64,000 nucleotides of DNA from contig JAKOGI010002239.1 in assembly GCA_029747015.1 (NCBI GenBank), forward strand, positions 62,001 to 126,000. Direction: 5' to 3'. A program made the position numbers and the translations under genes. The DNA is from Carnegiea gigantea. Lineage: Eukaryota > Streptophyta > Magnoliopsida > Caryophyllales > Cactaceae. This document shows, in pieces, positions 12,794-24,675 of the stretch (positions are counted from its first letter, which is position 1; each line of letters starts with the position of its first letter). The notes under the pieces are model-generated. The model was given only the letters and a program-made list of their open reading frames with translations. It ran no database searches and was not told where the DNA came from.

Positions 12794-14237
12794 TCTCTAC
12801 ATTGCATTGACTCAAATGAAGTGCTTAACGAACTGAAACAAACTAATAGGGCCTAAAACTAGCTTGCGTTCATATCTCACAATTACGAAGTAAGCATGCC
12901 AAGTTCAAGTCATTTTCAAGCATAATTTCACTTAACTTCAAGGCATTCTTAGTTCTTTTCGGTTACTTTCAAGCACAAACTAACTAACTTAACAAGCATC
13001 GATTCAAAGCAATGAGCATGCCCAGTTCGTGTCATTCTTGAAGCATAATTTAGTCGCATTAAGGATTCGACATCTGTTTTAACTAACCATGGTTATTAGC
13101 TCGTTTCATGGACTACTGTTACACATGAGTTAACTTACTTAACATGCATTGATTTGAAGCATGCTTAGGTTGTTTCAAGGCTACTTTAAACACGAACTAA
13201 CCCGATTAGCATGCATCGAATATAGGCATTCTTAGTTCATTTCAAAGTCGTTTTCAAGCTTGAGTTAGTTAACTTAACGGGCATCGATTCCAAGCATTCT
13301 TAGGTTATTTGAAAGCCACTCATAAGCATGGATTAACTAAACTAACAATATATCGATTCGAAGTTATTTTCAAATAATTAACTAAACTAATATATATCAA
13401 TTCAAAGCATTGTCAGGTTATTTCGAAGTCACTTTTAGGCATGAATTAACAAAACTCAACATATATCGATTTAAACTAAATTCAGCTGAAATAGAACACG
13501 CATAATCTCAATTGATCTTACTAATCCTAAACTGACATGCATCACAACTTAAGGGCTAAAACAATTTTGAAATTACTAATATTTAGGGGCGAGGAGCACC
13601 ACCTGGAATCTATGCTAGAGGACCCGATTTAGGGTTTTTAGGGCTGAATTTGGACGCTTAAGGACCCGAAATTCGTCCCCCGTTATTGCTATTCTCAGAT
13701 CCGAAGCAACCTGACCCAGACCTGGTCTTAGCCCTTTATCGTTGCTGCTACTGGTGGTTGTTGGAAAGGGGTTGCGGGGCAAGGGTACAACGACCGCGTC
13801 ACCGGCACACCTACTCGTGATCTCCTCTTCCTTCTCTCTCTCTCTCTTCTGGTGGTTGTGTTATGGTGGAGGAGATGCAGGGCTGCTGTGGGTAGCAGCC
13901 GAACCGACACCACCTGCCGCCGGATCCGTCGCCTACTCGCCGGCTCTCGCTCACCCAGTCTCGCTCTCTCTCTCTCTTTCTCTCTCGTGTGGTTTTCCGG
14001 GGAGGGGGTCATGGAGGATCCCAGAGGTAGAGCCCTTCCCCCTCTTATGTTTTTTTTTTTCCAGAAAGAAACAAGGGGCTTCACCCCCGTTTTACACATT
14101 TCTCTTTTATTTGTTTTTTTGTGCTATTTTGGTTGTTCTAATGAGTCCAATCATCTAACATTAATCACCCTGTTTTCTTACCTCTTCAGCCTAAATTCAA
14201 ACATTAATACTAAGGTTCGTCGATTGTTTCATTCCGA

Positions 14238-14246
14238 TTTATATAT

Positions 14247-14296
<50 letters not shown>

Positions 14297-14340
14297 GTAT
14301 ATATATATATATGTTTGTATATATATATATATATATAATA

Positions 14341-14380
<40 letters not shown>

Positions 14381-14383
14381 TGT
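14238..14383. repeat. Interrupted (TA)n microsatellite
   Basis: A TA array interrupted by GTATATG and TTTGTA words, counterpart of 8328-8402 in the left LTR. Confidence 0.95.
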
Positions 14384-14655
14384 AAGGCTTCGATTCGATA
14401 AACGACGAAACTAATTCTAAGGTTGACAAACTAATCGTATTCGGAAAATGACTAAATTAAGCATCGGTATAAATTAGCACGAATTAATCTCAAAATCAAT
14501 AGTAATAATGATAATTCTTTTTAATAAAATTATCATTCACATAAACACATCGATAATAATTTAGCTTATGTAGTTAATAAAAATATGAATTTTATAACGT
14601 AGAAGGGAAGATAGTCAGCTTATCATAAAATAAAGAATGCGGGTCTCACACCCGG

Positions 14656-16226
14656 CCAGATTTATCACTGAAATAGGTAAAATGGTTGGAAGCAAGCAGC
14701 TTGGATAGATGAAGTGGAATGGAAGATTTTTGATGTATCCTTAGGGAGTGATTCAAGAAAGTCTAGCATAGGATCGAGAATAGAGTCTAAGATCTACTGT
14801 TTAGTTTTTGCTTTCCACGAACCGCATTAGCTGTACTCATTTTTTTATTTCAATTAAATGAACTTTTTTTCTTACAATGCGTCTCATTCTCTTCCCCTCG
14901 AATGTTTTTTCTTTAAAAAGGAAAATCAAGAAGCAATCCCAAAGACTTAATCAAAGAAGCGGAATATCATGAAAATCTAACTTCCATAATTTAGTTTACA
15001 ACAGTTAGCTTGGGGACTCCTGAAGAACCCTGAGAGCTTAAAATAAGGAAATCTTTAACACCCCAAAGACCAGGAAAGTTTTACTTCACCCTTATGAGAA
15101 TTCCTTGATGTGTTTACCTAGCCTTATGAAGACATGCCAAAAATAGTTTGAGATATAGCTGGGCACAAGATTTTTCTCTATCCCGACGCTAAGCGAGTGA
15201 AACAAAAACTCTGTAGAATGAAGTTAGAGTGGGCCTTGAAGATAAAGGATGAAGTCTTAAAATAGTAGGATGTGGATTTCATAAAAATCCTACAGTATCC
15301 TCAGTAGGCTGCAAACACTATACCAGTGATGAAGAAAGATGGGAAGGTAAGAATATGTGTAGACTTTAGGGACCTTAACGAGGCAAGTCTTTTAAAAAAA
15401 ATTATGTTGTCACATATAGACATTTTGGTTGATAACACTGGCTGACATGCTCTTCTTCTTGACTAATGCTTATGCCAGATACAACCAGGCCAAAATAGTA
15501 TAGGAAGACATGGAAACGACTACCTTCATCACCCCTTTGGAATATACTATCATATCGTAAGGTCATTCGTACAGAAAATGCAAAGGAATATAACTGCTCC
15601 ACTACATGATTTAATGCATAAGGAGGCAGAAGTATACATGGATGATACGATCATACAATCCAAAGAAAGAGCAGAATATGTTCCAACTCTTTGAAACTTG
15701 TTTTGCCGACTCGAGAACTATAGTTTACACTACAACTCACAAAAATGCCCATTTGGAGTTGCTTTTAGAAAGTAGCTAGGATACGTAGTTAGTTTAATGC
15801 CAATTGAGGTTGACCCTCAAAGCTACATAGAAAATGCCTCCATATAAAACTAAGAAAGAAACACGAAGTTTGTTAGGGAGCTTACGGTACATCAGTTGCT
15901 TCATCACATTTGACTATGGTATGTGAGCCTATTTTTTAAGAAATTGAAAAAAGGAAAGAAACCAGAATGGGATAAAGAGTGCCAACAGGCATTCAATATG
16001 ATCAAGGTTTATCTTTCTAATCCACTGGTCATGGTACCTTTGCAACTAGGCATTCCTCTCATTCTATATCTTATGACCACAATAGTAGCAAAAGAGAAAA
16101 TAGCTATCTACTATTTGAGCAAGAAGTTTCTCCAGTATAGTACTCATTATTCCTCATTTAAAGAACCTCCCTAGCATTGGCCTAGGCACCTAAGAAACTG
16201 AGACACTACAGGCTAACCTATATGGT
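14656..16226 (+). pseudogene. Ogre/Tat pol fragment: reverse transcriptase to RNase H (piece 2 of 3)
   Basis: Plus-strand coding remains with stops and frameshifts. From about 14998 a linker reads LGTPEEP. The reverse transcriptase core has the active-site word YMDD at 15635-15646 (frame EVYMDDTIIQSKER). A longer open piece at 15923-16174 includes FFKKLKKGKKPEWDKECQQA and, near the RNase H end, AIYYLSKKF. These phrases and their order are typical of Ogre/Tat pol. The first 350 bases (14656-15000) hold no clear protein match. The reading breaks at 16226 in APKKLRHYRLTYM, where a solo LTR is inserted, and resumes at 19594. Confidence 0.75.
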
Positions 16227-19200
16227 TGTAATAACCCGACCCTAATCCATATTTATTTATTTAAATCATATTTATTTATTTAATTAATTATGTTTATTCA
16301 TTTAATTTATCATGTTTATGGATTTAATCACTCATGGTTATTTGTTTAACCAAATCATGTTTATTAATTGAATTACACTCAATTTATATATTTATCGAAT
16401 TACCTTATGTCATTTAAATTTTCCGCTTTCATTTATCGTATTTAATCATCCCGATTGGAGGATATTTCATTTGGGTCCCATTTTGCAATTCAAGTTTCAT
16501 TGATTGTTAATTCAAGTTTTGTTGATTAATTAAATATCAAATGAACCGATAGTAGACCTCGATAATTATGGTTTAAGAAATTATTATTATTATCATTATT
16601 ATCATTATTGTTATTATTGTTATTATGATTATTATTATTATTTTTATAACCTTGCAAAAATTTAATTTTGAGTTATGCAAAAACGTTATCGTTACGAAAT
16701 GCTTTATTCCCGAATCCAAGTTATTTCGGCTCAATTTGAAGCCCAACAAATTTACATGTTAACCTAACTAATTCCCATGATTAAGCCTAACCATGGTTAG
16801 AAAAAAGTCATTCTTTTGAGCTATAAATTTAGCCAAGCATGAGACAAGTTAAAAAAATACAGTAAACTCAACCCATATCTCTCTCTCTTCTCTCACTCTA
16901 CACAGCCAGCCCCCCTCCCTCAAGTTGCTGTTGCTGTTGCTGTTGGTGTTTTTTTTGCCAGCCCCAGTTGCCTCAGACCCCCCTGATATCCTACTACCAA
17001 TAGCCACCATCCCCACTCCTCAAAACAACCAAGCATCACTACCATCTCTACTTTTTCCAAGCTCAAAGTGAGTAATCTTGAACTTGATCTTGTTGGTTTT
17101 GATTTTTATTTTAGTTTTGATTCCTGTTTTGATGTTTGTGATCATTGATCATGACATTTTGATAAGAAATAATAGTTATTTTGGTGTTAATTACGGTGGA
17201 GTTGAGCTTGAATCATGCTAGGGTTTAGGGATGATCATGTTCATGCAAGCTTAAGTTAAACCATGTTTATCGATTGATTTGTATCTAATTTTATAATCTT
17301 TAGTTTTATTGATGATTATGATGATGTTTTTGGTGATTTGGAATGATTTCAAGTGAGGATTTGTGTGAAAAGAGAGGGAAAAGCTAAAACAGTGAGGGTT
17401 GAAAATTTCAGGAAAACAGGGCAGACTTCGGGATTAAACTGGTAATGATTAGCCCATGGGAAAATTATGATTTTTGATGGGTAGATAGTTCAGTGTGTTA
17501 GCTTTCAAATGGATTTTGAATCCCCTTAATTCGAGTCTGTGGAAAAAGTTATGGTCGTTTTACCAAAACTATGCAGAACGGACCAAAAACGACATACTTG
17601 TGTTTTAGCCCCATTTTAGGAACCCTATTGTGGAAATTATGCTTTGTGTTGCGAATGAAAGTTTTTTGGGGCTTCTTAATCTTTTCATATTGGGGTTTTA
17701 GGTCTTCATTTGAGGCCTAGGGTGAAAGTTATGAATTTTTGAATTGAACTGACCTGCTTTGGTGCAAATTGGGTTGTTATTACAATTTCTGTGCAGTGTA
17801 TACTTGGAGGGAAATTCAGAAAATTGTCCTTTAGATTGTTCATATTATTTTTGAATTTCCTATAAGATATCTTAAATTTTTGGTTGAGTATTTTGAGTTT
17901 AGTGATTTTTGAAAGTATTTTAAGTAATGGTATAAAGAGCAATAATAAAGATTGCGTGGGATTGATCATGCACTCCTTTTGTATATTTTGGGCTAAGTAA
18001 CGTCATTTAAGGGGGAAATGAATATTCATGAACTTTCATGGAGCTTTTAGCTTGGTTAATGAAAAAGAAGAAGACAAGTATACAATTTGGGAGCTTGTTT
18101 ATGAGCTTTGAATCATTTATGAATTTTACAAAGAAAATACCAAGTTTAGTGAGGTTAATAGCTTCTATTGAGTTCAATGATTCATTTGGGGTGGTATTCT
18201 ATATCTAATGGATTTATGAATGAAATATGAGAAGTGGAGAGAGTTGTGACTCAGAAACCATATTTATCAGACCAAGTTATTGCAGTCTATGCTATTTTGA
18301 ACCAAGATATATCTCTCTAGGCCTCAAACCTTTATTACTTACTCAATTTAGAATGTATCAAATGTATTTATCAAGTCAATCTAGTGTATTAGCTGTTTTC
18401 TTGAACCAAGCTATACATCAGCGAGCCTTGAGCCTGTATCAATAACCTATTTCAAAAAAGGCCACAACCACTCTCTCAATTGTCACCATCAAGGTCTTTT
18501 TCTTTGTAATCTCATTTATCTCATTGTGGATTATTTTGCTTTCATTTGCTTTATATCGAATTTAATTACTTTTAGTAATTCAGCTTTGAAGTTATATTGA
18601 AATACCTAAGTTATGTATACTATTTAATTACTCAATTTCTATTATACATACTTTTATTTACTCAATTATACGAGTAAGGATCATTTACTGACTATACATA
18701 CCTACAATGACATTTACAAAATAGAGTCGAGGCCTAGTTATCGTTCCCTATTATGCATAGGTGTTGTCAAGTCAGAACATATTTATCAAGTCAGATGATA
18801 TTTTTAAAGACTCAAGGTACATCCATTGCCTATATCTTTAGAAAGTAGAACATGTTTATCAAATTACAACTCTTAATGAGTTTCTCAATGAATCAGTCTA
18901 TACAATGATTTGCCATTTAACTTGTGACCCCGTCAGTTATCATCTATAGGGTGTCAGCCCATCATTTACCCGCGCAGCTTCAGGCTAACTCTTGATCGAA
19001 TTGGTAGGTGTACACCTATGTATAGATCATATTATTGCAAGGGGTTCACATTCAGATAATAATGAGCAATTTAGTTTTATATTACTTTCATTTCCATTGT
19101 TATTGCGAACTAAATGAATTACAAAAGCGGGTACCCATCAACAGTATTTTTATGCTCATTTTACAATACAGGAATGCATGTACTGAGTTTTTGCTCACAT

Positions 19201-19593
19201 TTTTGAACTGTTTTCATGTTTTCCATTTTAAGTGATGAAGTATCACATGTTTCTCCTTTTAGCAAGCCCTTTTGAAAGTCATCAGATGCTCACAGTGGAT
19301 TCAGCATAGCATAAATATTGGGATCGACCTCACGGTCAAGTTAGGTCTATATTCATTATACTTCTGTAGTGTGGAGTGTGAGTTAGCATATGGTATGATT
19401 AAGTCGATGGTATTGAAGTTGAGCTATCATGGACTTTGGTCTTGAAACATTTCATTTTAATAGATTTTGTGATTGTGAACATGTGGTTTCAGTGAGCCTT
19501 GTCCTTATCAGGACGGTAGTAGCGCCTTCTATAATTAAGTTTTCCACTGTAGTTTTCTGTAAATCATGTCATTGCCATTTCGGGGGCATTACA
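16227..19593 (+). mobile_element. Solo LTR, 3367 bp, Tekay/Del-like chromovirus family
   Basis: Starts TGTAATAACCCGACC and ends GGGGGCATTACA. It is flanked by a perfect target duplication ATGGT (16222-16226 and 19594-19598). No internal region is present, so an element was lost by LTR-LTR recombination. It shares segments with the LTR of the minus-strand chromovirus at 33225-35890: the TAATAACCC start, the CATGATCATGCAAGCTT-like and TGATGATTATGATG segments, and the end. That comparison supports the family assignment. Inside are a CT/CA-rich leader-like stretch (16860-17060) and an ATT/ATC trinucleotide run at 16580-16643. Confidence 0.9.
16580..16643. repeat. (ATT/ATC)n trinucleotide run
   Basis: Imperfect TTATTATTATCATTATTATC-type repeats inside the solo LTR. 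Confidence 0.85.
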
Positions 19594-19857
19594 ATGGTCC
19601 ATTTAGTAGCGCCAATGAACCCGAAAGGTAACTCTTACGATAGCTAATGGTAAGCAGCAAGGTTGCCAGATAGATGTGATGCTATTAGAATTTAGCATGC
19701 ACTGCATTGCCTAAAAGTCAATTAATGGAAGGGTTGTATCGCCTTTCTCAGGAGACTTGCCCACAGAAGACCAAAAAGAAGAGAATTATGATTTTCCCTA
19801 GTGAGGAGGTTTTCCATGTAAAAGTGAGCATCTAGACGATGTATTTTCGATGGGCTC
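19594..19857 (+). pseudogene. Ogre/Tat pol fragment after RNase H (piece 3 of 3)
   Basis: Reading resumes directly after the solo LTR with VHLVAPMNPKG, the part that normally follows the RHYRLTY segment before the insertion. About 70 codons on comes IMIFPSEEVFHV, resembling the F-P-(D/S)-E-E-V word between RNase H and integrase in Ogre/Tat. It ends at the start of an Athila-like LTR. No integrase part of this element is seen in the window. Confidence 0.65.
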
Positions 19858-20104
19858 TGATAACTCATATTTTTATATGAGATTTTTCTTACATATACCG
19901 ACTTTAAAGTCATTGAAATATAGTTTCATAAGAAAATAATGCATATTTCAGTGGAAAAAGAAGTATTAAACTCAGGAATGGAACTGAACCATTTGAACAA
20001 CTTTATTAGAATCCCAAATCACAAGTACAGTCCAATGCTTGAGGGTTAAGAATTTGACCCGATAGCCTATTGTTCTTGCGAGCAGACTCGCCTAGTTGTA
20101 GCAT

Positions 20105-20109
<5 letters not shown>

Positions 20110-20138
<29 letters not shown>
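20110..20138. repeat. (CT)n microsatellite
   Basis: A short CT run inside the Athila-like LTR. Confidence 0.9.
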
Positions 20139-20140
<2 letters not shown>

Positions 20141-20641
20141 CCCCCAAATTAATCTACCCCGGCCTAATGACGCACTTCACTTTCCTCTCTTTCACCCGAT
20201 TAGGCCTGTTCTATCTGCAGCCCAGCTCCAGCCTCATCTCCTCACCAGTTTCCTTCCAACATCGCCTCTCTCCAACGGCTCAATTCCTCATGCGTTCCTG
20301 ATCTGCAGCAAGGCTCGATCTAGTCCTCACCCATCAACCCAACACCTCCCTTTCCGTTCTGGGCTTACTCCTTCTCAATTGAGCCAAGCCAAACGGGCCT
20401 ACTCTTATTGAAGAACACGCGGGCCATTGGGCCAACCTAGTTTTGTGCAAGCAAGGCAGTAGCTATGCTATACATTTTTAGGAGTAAGTTAAAGCTAACC
20501 TGGTCAAACACATTAACTCAAGATTAATTTTTAGCTAAAAACTAGCATTTTTTCATGGAAGTTAACAATGTAATAACTAAGGAAGTAATTTAAATTAATT
20601 TTTAATTAAGTTTTAGGACGAAGAGAGGCTGAAATTTCCAC

Positions 20642-20650
20642 TATAAAAGG
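20642..20650 (+). promoter_or_regulatory. LTR TATA box
   Basis: TATAAAAGG in mid-LTR, followed by a stretch rich in C and T and then a T-rich downstream part. It is the best core-promoter candidate for this Athila-like LTR. Confidence 0.6.
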
Positions 20651-21640
20651 GTCAAGACTAGTGTAAAATCACTCATCTGAGCATTCCTCCATTCCCTCAC
20701 CTTGTATTCTCCATACTCATTTAGAGAGTAGAGAGTCTTTTGTAAGATAAAACCATTTGTATTGAGTAGTTTAGAAGAAAATAAGCCTTGTTGTCTATTT
20801 TTCTCTTTTCTTTTCAACTCATTTATGAGTCAAATTAGAGAGTTCGTGCTTAATTATATAGTTTGGATAATTGAGTACCAACATTAGGGGATAGGGAGTT
20901 ATGAGCATAGGTAGAGCAACTGCAATTGTGCTTTCATTAACTGTGGTGGCTAAGTTGCTCTTCTAAGATTGAGATGTATTCTTTATTAATGATATTGATT
21001 AATATTTTCTTTTGGAGTTGTTTTTATCTCTTACATTGCATAACCTTAAGTGTATATTTGGTGCTAAGCTATTTATGCATGTTAATACTATTATTTATCC
21101 ACGTTGATTACGATAGTAAAATTTGTTATTTCAATTATATGTTAGATCTTGAAGGCTAATATGATGTTATGCAATTGAGCTTAACATTATAATTAGTAAA
21201 GTTGAATAATTTACGATAGAAATTAGATAAGTTATGCCTAAAGAGAATAATTCATGCTGACGACTAGATAAATAATACCATGTTGTATTTATAATTCATG
21301 TTTATGATTCTTGGCTTAATGCTTATAGCTAATGTTGAACAAGACACTAATTAACCCCTATATAAGTTAGTAATTTAATATTTGTATTATTGGTGAAATT
21401 CAAAGTCTTAGATCTTTTTTTAATTTGATTTCTCTCTTAACTCATTGGCTTTTCTTTTGTTTCTTTAATTCATATTTGAACTCCTCCCTTGAATTATTTT
21501 TTTAGTTGGGAAAGCTAATTTGAAATTGCTATTATTCCTTGTGAAATCGACACCCTATACGTGCTTGTCTACAATTGATTTTGTGCAGTTGTACGTAAAT
21601 AAGGTTTTTAAAACTAAACATGAAATCCACATTAAGTTTC

Positions 21641-21659
21641 TGACACCGTTGCTGGGAGA
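21641..21659 (+). other. Athila-type primer-binding site
   Basis: TGACACCGTTGCTGGGAGA resembles the TGGCGCCGTTGCCGGGGA primer site (tRNA-Asp type) known from Athila/Tat elements. Most of the differences are G-to-A or C-to-T, as expected after cytosine methylation decay. Confidence 0.7.
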
Positions 21660-21775
21660 TGATTAGTGGTTTTTATTTTTCTTTTCCTTTTATTCTTTTT
21701 ATTTATTTGTTTTTTCTTCTTACTTGCAACCCCCATCCTTTTAGTTTATTGTTACTATTCATTATTGTTATTTCA

Positions 21776-23293
21776 CAGAGGCGATTTACCTCCTTAGAAA
21801 ACTTATGGGTTTGTATAGAGATAGGAGGTCGATCTCCACATGGTGTTCATTGACCTGGAGAAAGCTTATGATAGAGTTCCGCGGGAGGTTTTGTGGAGAT
21901 GCCTGGAGGAGAAAGGAGTGCTACCCTGGTATATTAGGATTATTAAGGATATATACGGGGGAGGGAGGACGAGTGTTAGGATGCCAGGAGGGGTCACTGA
22001 TGACTTCTTCATTAGTAGGGGCCTGCATCAGGGTTCTGCCTTGAGCCCTTTTCTTTTCACTCTAGTAATGGACGAACTTACTAGAGGGATCCAAGATAAG
22101 TTACCTTCGAGTATGGTTTTTGCATATGACATTGTTCTTATTGATGAGACCAGTCAAGGAGTTAATGACAAGTTGAAGCGATGGAGGTCCACTCTGGAAT
22201 CTAGAGGTTTTAGAGTGAGTAGATCGAAGACGGAGTACCTTCATTGTTGTTTCAGTGGAAGGATAGATGCGGGGAGAAAAGTCACCCTAGAGGGGAGGCC
22301 GATACCTAAGGTCGATAAGTCCAAGTATCTAGGCTTGATCATTCAGCAGAATGAGGATATTGACGAAGATATTAACCAGCGTATAAAAGTAGGCTGGCAA
22401 AAATGGAAGTATGCCTCAGGGGTGCTGTGTGATAAGAGGGTGTCCCTCGGATTGAAAGGCAAAGTCTATCGCATGGTAGTTAGACCGGCCGTTCTTTATG
22501 GATCGGAATGTTGGCCTCTAAAAAAGACGCAAATTCAGAGGCTGACAGTAGCGAAGATGAGAATGATAAGGTGGATGTGTGGGTATTCAAGGATAGATAG
22601 GATTAGGAATGGAGTTATCAGGGGCTTAGTTAAAGTAGCCCCCATCGGAGATAAGTTGAGAGAAACAAGACTCCGATGGTTTGATCATATTAAAAGGAGG
22701 AGTGTGGACGCTCCAGTGAGGAGATGTGAGAGGATCAACATCCCCGAAGGCAGAAGAGGGAGGGGACGACCAAAGAAGAGCTTGGACGAAGTGATTAGAG
22801 AGGACTTGAAAGTTGTTGGTCTGACGGAGGACATGGCTCGGGATAGGAAGTTGTGGCGGGATAGGATTAAGACCGTAGATCGCGGAGTGTCGACCCCGTA
22901 GTTTTCTATTGGTTATGTGGTGTTTGTATGCAGGTAGCACTGTCTTCCGCGAAGAGTTATCATCAGCTTACCGCTGGTTGTCCAGGTATATTACCTTCGT
23001 CCTTTATATTGTCCTTTTATGTCATAGTGTCAGCAACTGTTCTTGTATTTATCTTTTATTTATTTTGGGCATCCCTTGCTTTAAAATCTTTCTTCTATAA
23101 GTTGTTTTCCCATCAATTGTTTTCGCAAAATCTTTCTTCTGCAAATTATTTTCACAAAACTCTTTTCGTGGGTCTCTTAGAATCGGCCTCTCTACGGGTA
23201 TGAATGCCGGTAAAGGTAAGGTTGCCTACAGCTGGATCTCCCCAGACCCCGCGAAAGCGGGACCCACACTGGAAGTTGTTGTTGTTGTTGTTG
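21776..23293 (+). mobile_element. 5'-truncated RTE-type LINE
   Basis: A non-LTR retrotransposon inserted in the leader of the Athila-like element. It begins inside the reverse transcriptase (reading EAIYLLRKLMGLYRD) and ends in a (GTT)n tail. The word TTGTTATTTCA occurs at 21765-21775 and again at 23294-23304, an 11-bp target duplication. The 3' end contains the GGTAAGGTTGC...CCCCAGACCCCGC segment known from plant RTE LINEs and the Au SINE tail. The 5' truncation is typical of target-primed reverse transcription. Confidence 0.88.
21840..22901 (+). pseudogene. RTE LINE reverse transcriptase, C-terminal part, inactive
   Basis: A 353-residue frame covers the reverse transcriptase palm and thumb and the C-terminal region. 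It starts [15 protein letters not shown], has [13 protein letters not shown] at about residue 60, and the C-terminal [15 protein letters not shown] block. The catalytic word, normally FADD, reads FAYD: the first Asp (residue 96, codon 22125-22127) is TAT, so polymerase activity should be lost. Upstream codons 21779-21827 belong to the same protein in another frame, with a one-base shift near 21828. No endonuclease domain is present because of the 5' truncation. Confidence 0.88.
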
Positions 23294-23298
23294 TTGTT
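23275..23298 (+). repeat. (GTT)n tail of the LINE
   Basis: Seven or eight GTT/TTG units at the 3' end of the LINE, overlapping the first bases of the target duplication. RTE-clade LINEs commonly end in short microsatellites rather than poly(A). Confidence 0.85.
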
Positions 23299-23304
23299 AT
23301 TTCA

Positions 23305-24675
23305 TTTCATTTTATTTTTATTTCTTTTCTGCCCATTTCCTTCCAAGCTAACTATTTTTCCCGTTCCCTCCTAATCTAATCTAATAATTTTATTTTTGTT
23401 ATTTTGTTTATTTCATTTGTTCCAGTTATTTCCCATTAGTTTTGTTCAATCCCCTCCCTTTCATTTCATTTATTTTCTTCTATTTTCTTTTTTTTTCTTT
23501 TTTATTTTTTTACTGGATCTTCTTTCTTTCATTTATTTTATTTTTTTCTTTTCTTCTTATTTTGTTTGCTGATTATTATGGTGGTGATTTCATACTATTC
23601 TTTTGATTGTTTGTAGGTTATATGCATGGTTGACGTTCTTTATTCTTATATCATAAAGAATATGATCCTAAAATTCAAGGTTCTCTTAGCATTATAATAG
23701 CTGAGAAACATGAATTTAAGAAAAAAATGGCTGAAGAATAAACCGCATCCAAGCAACATAAGGAGTATGTCACTTCCACCACTTATGATTCACCTACGAG
23801 TACCTATACACTCGTTGCTATGGGACCATTTGAGATTAAGCATTCCCTCATCCAAATGGTTTTGTCTTTTAATGTGCTAGAGTTTGAAAATCGTTTCGAG
23901 CATATTGATGCATTTTTAAAGATATTTCTACTATCTTTTTAAATAATGTCTCTACTGATGCTCTTTCTTTGTGCCTTTTTCCTTTCTCTTTGAAAGATAA
24001 CGTCAAAGCTTAGCTGGATACTAAGATAAAAGTCACCATTTGTGATCAAATGCAAAAGGAATTCTTTGAAAAATTTTTCTCTATTTGTAAACTAACTACG
24101 TTAAGACGTCTATAACAACTTTTTTACAAAATAAAAATGAACTACATGAAAGTCGGGAAAGGTTTAAACAGCTTTTGCGAAGTTGTCCACAGCATGAGGT
24201 CCCTATGTGGTAACTCGTCCAGAGTTTTCATTTTGGCTTAGATGAGCACAATAGGCAGATGGTTGATGCTTCTTGTGGTAGCAGTTTCTTGTGTACGAAA
24301 GAAGCATAGGAATTATTTGATCATTTGATTGAAAATTCACGTTTGCATGCTACTTCCTCACATTTTGACTTGTCTAGGCAATTAGGAAATAAAGGGCAGA
24401 TTTATGAAATTTCACATTCAATTGACCTTTCTAGTAAAGTTGATGCTTTAGCTAGGAAATTTGATCAATTATTGTGCATGAGCAAAGTGCCTAATAGCCT
24501 TCTTATGCAAGATTTGTGTTCAATTTGTACTAGCCCCATGCATGCTTCTATCAATTGTTCTTGTGTTGGTAAGTCTAACTGCGTGACTAAACAAGTGAAT
24601 GTTGCCCAAGGGTTTCCTTCAACCAATAACCCTTATTCTAATTCTTATAATTATGGTTGGAGGAATAACTCTAAT
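23305..24675 (+). pseudogene. Athila-like gag, N-terminal and middle part, broken
   Basis: After a T-rich leader (23305-23620) decayed gag follows. FEIKHSLIQMV is at about 23830, and the core phrase ALSLCLFPFSLKDNVKAWL at about 23960-24020 matches the conserved Athila gag word LRLFPFSLRDKAKAWL. Several stops follow. An open part at 24325-24678 contains SKVDALARKFDQL, a partial zinc knuckle (CSICTSPMHASINC) and NPYSNSYNYGWRNNSN. It is interrupted after that word by the complete gypsy element and continues at 31682. Confidence 0.8.
24671..24675. repeat. Target-site duplication CTAAT (left)
   Basis: CTAAT immediately before the 5' LTR, repeated at 31682-31686 after the 3' LTR. Confidence 0.92.

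Larger units (their letters stand above)
10392..14650 (-). repeat. Right (5') LTR of the LARD-like element, 4259 bp
   Basis: Starts TGTAACACCCCC and ends GGGTCTCACA. It mirrors the left LTR segment by segment, including TA arrays (about 12729-12793 and 14238-14383), sub-repeats (12880-13500) and a GC-rich block (about 13870-14050). The CT/TATA core of the left LTR is reduced here: the short CT run is followed by CTGGTGGTTGTG, without TATATAA. Confidence 0.82.
19858..21634 (+). repeat. Athila-like 5' LTR, 1777 bp
   Basis: Starts TGATAACTCATATT, and its end is placed six bases before a primer site at 21641. The last bases are CATTA, so the usual terminal CA seems to have become TA. A TATAAAAGG box lies at 20642-20650. 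A CT run at 20110-20138 opens a C-rich segment (20100-20410). The segment gives one low-complexity frame that I do not call a gene. Confidence 0.75.

Noticed and set aside
13728..14385. Frames up to 177 codons in the right LTR
   Set aside because: Overlapping frames on both strands through CT and TA repeats, with no protein family signature.
20070..20411. 113-codon Ser/Pro/Leu-rich frame in the Athila-like LTR
   Set aside because: C-rich LTR sequence starting at a CT microsatellite. It lies upstream of the TATA box.
21840..22901. Active LINE reverse transcriptase
   Set aside because: The catalytic FADD is FAYD, the 5' end is truncated, and a frameshift lies upstream.
22626..22940. 104-codon minus-strand frame
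   Set aside because: Antisense shadow of the LINE reverse transcriptase.
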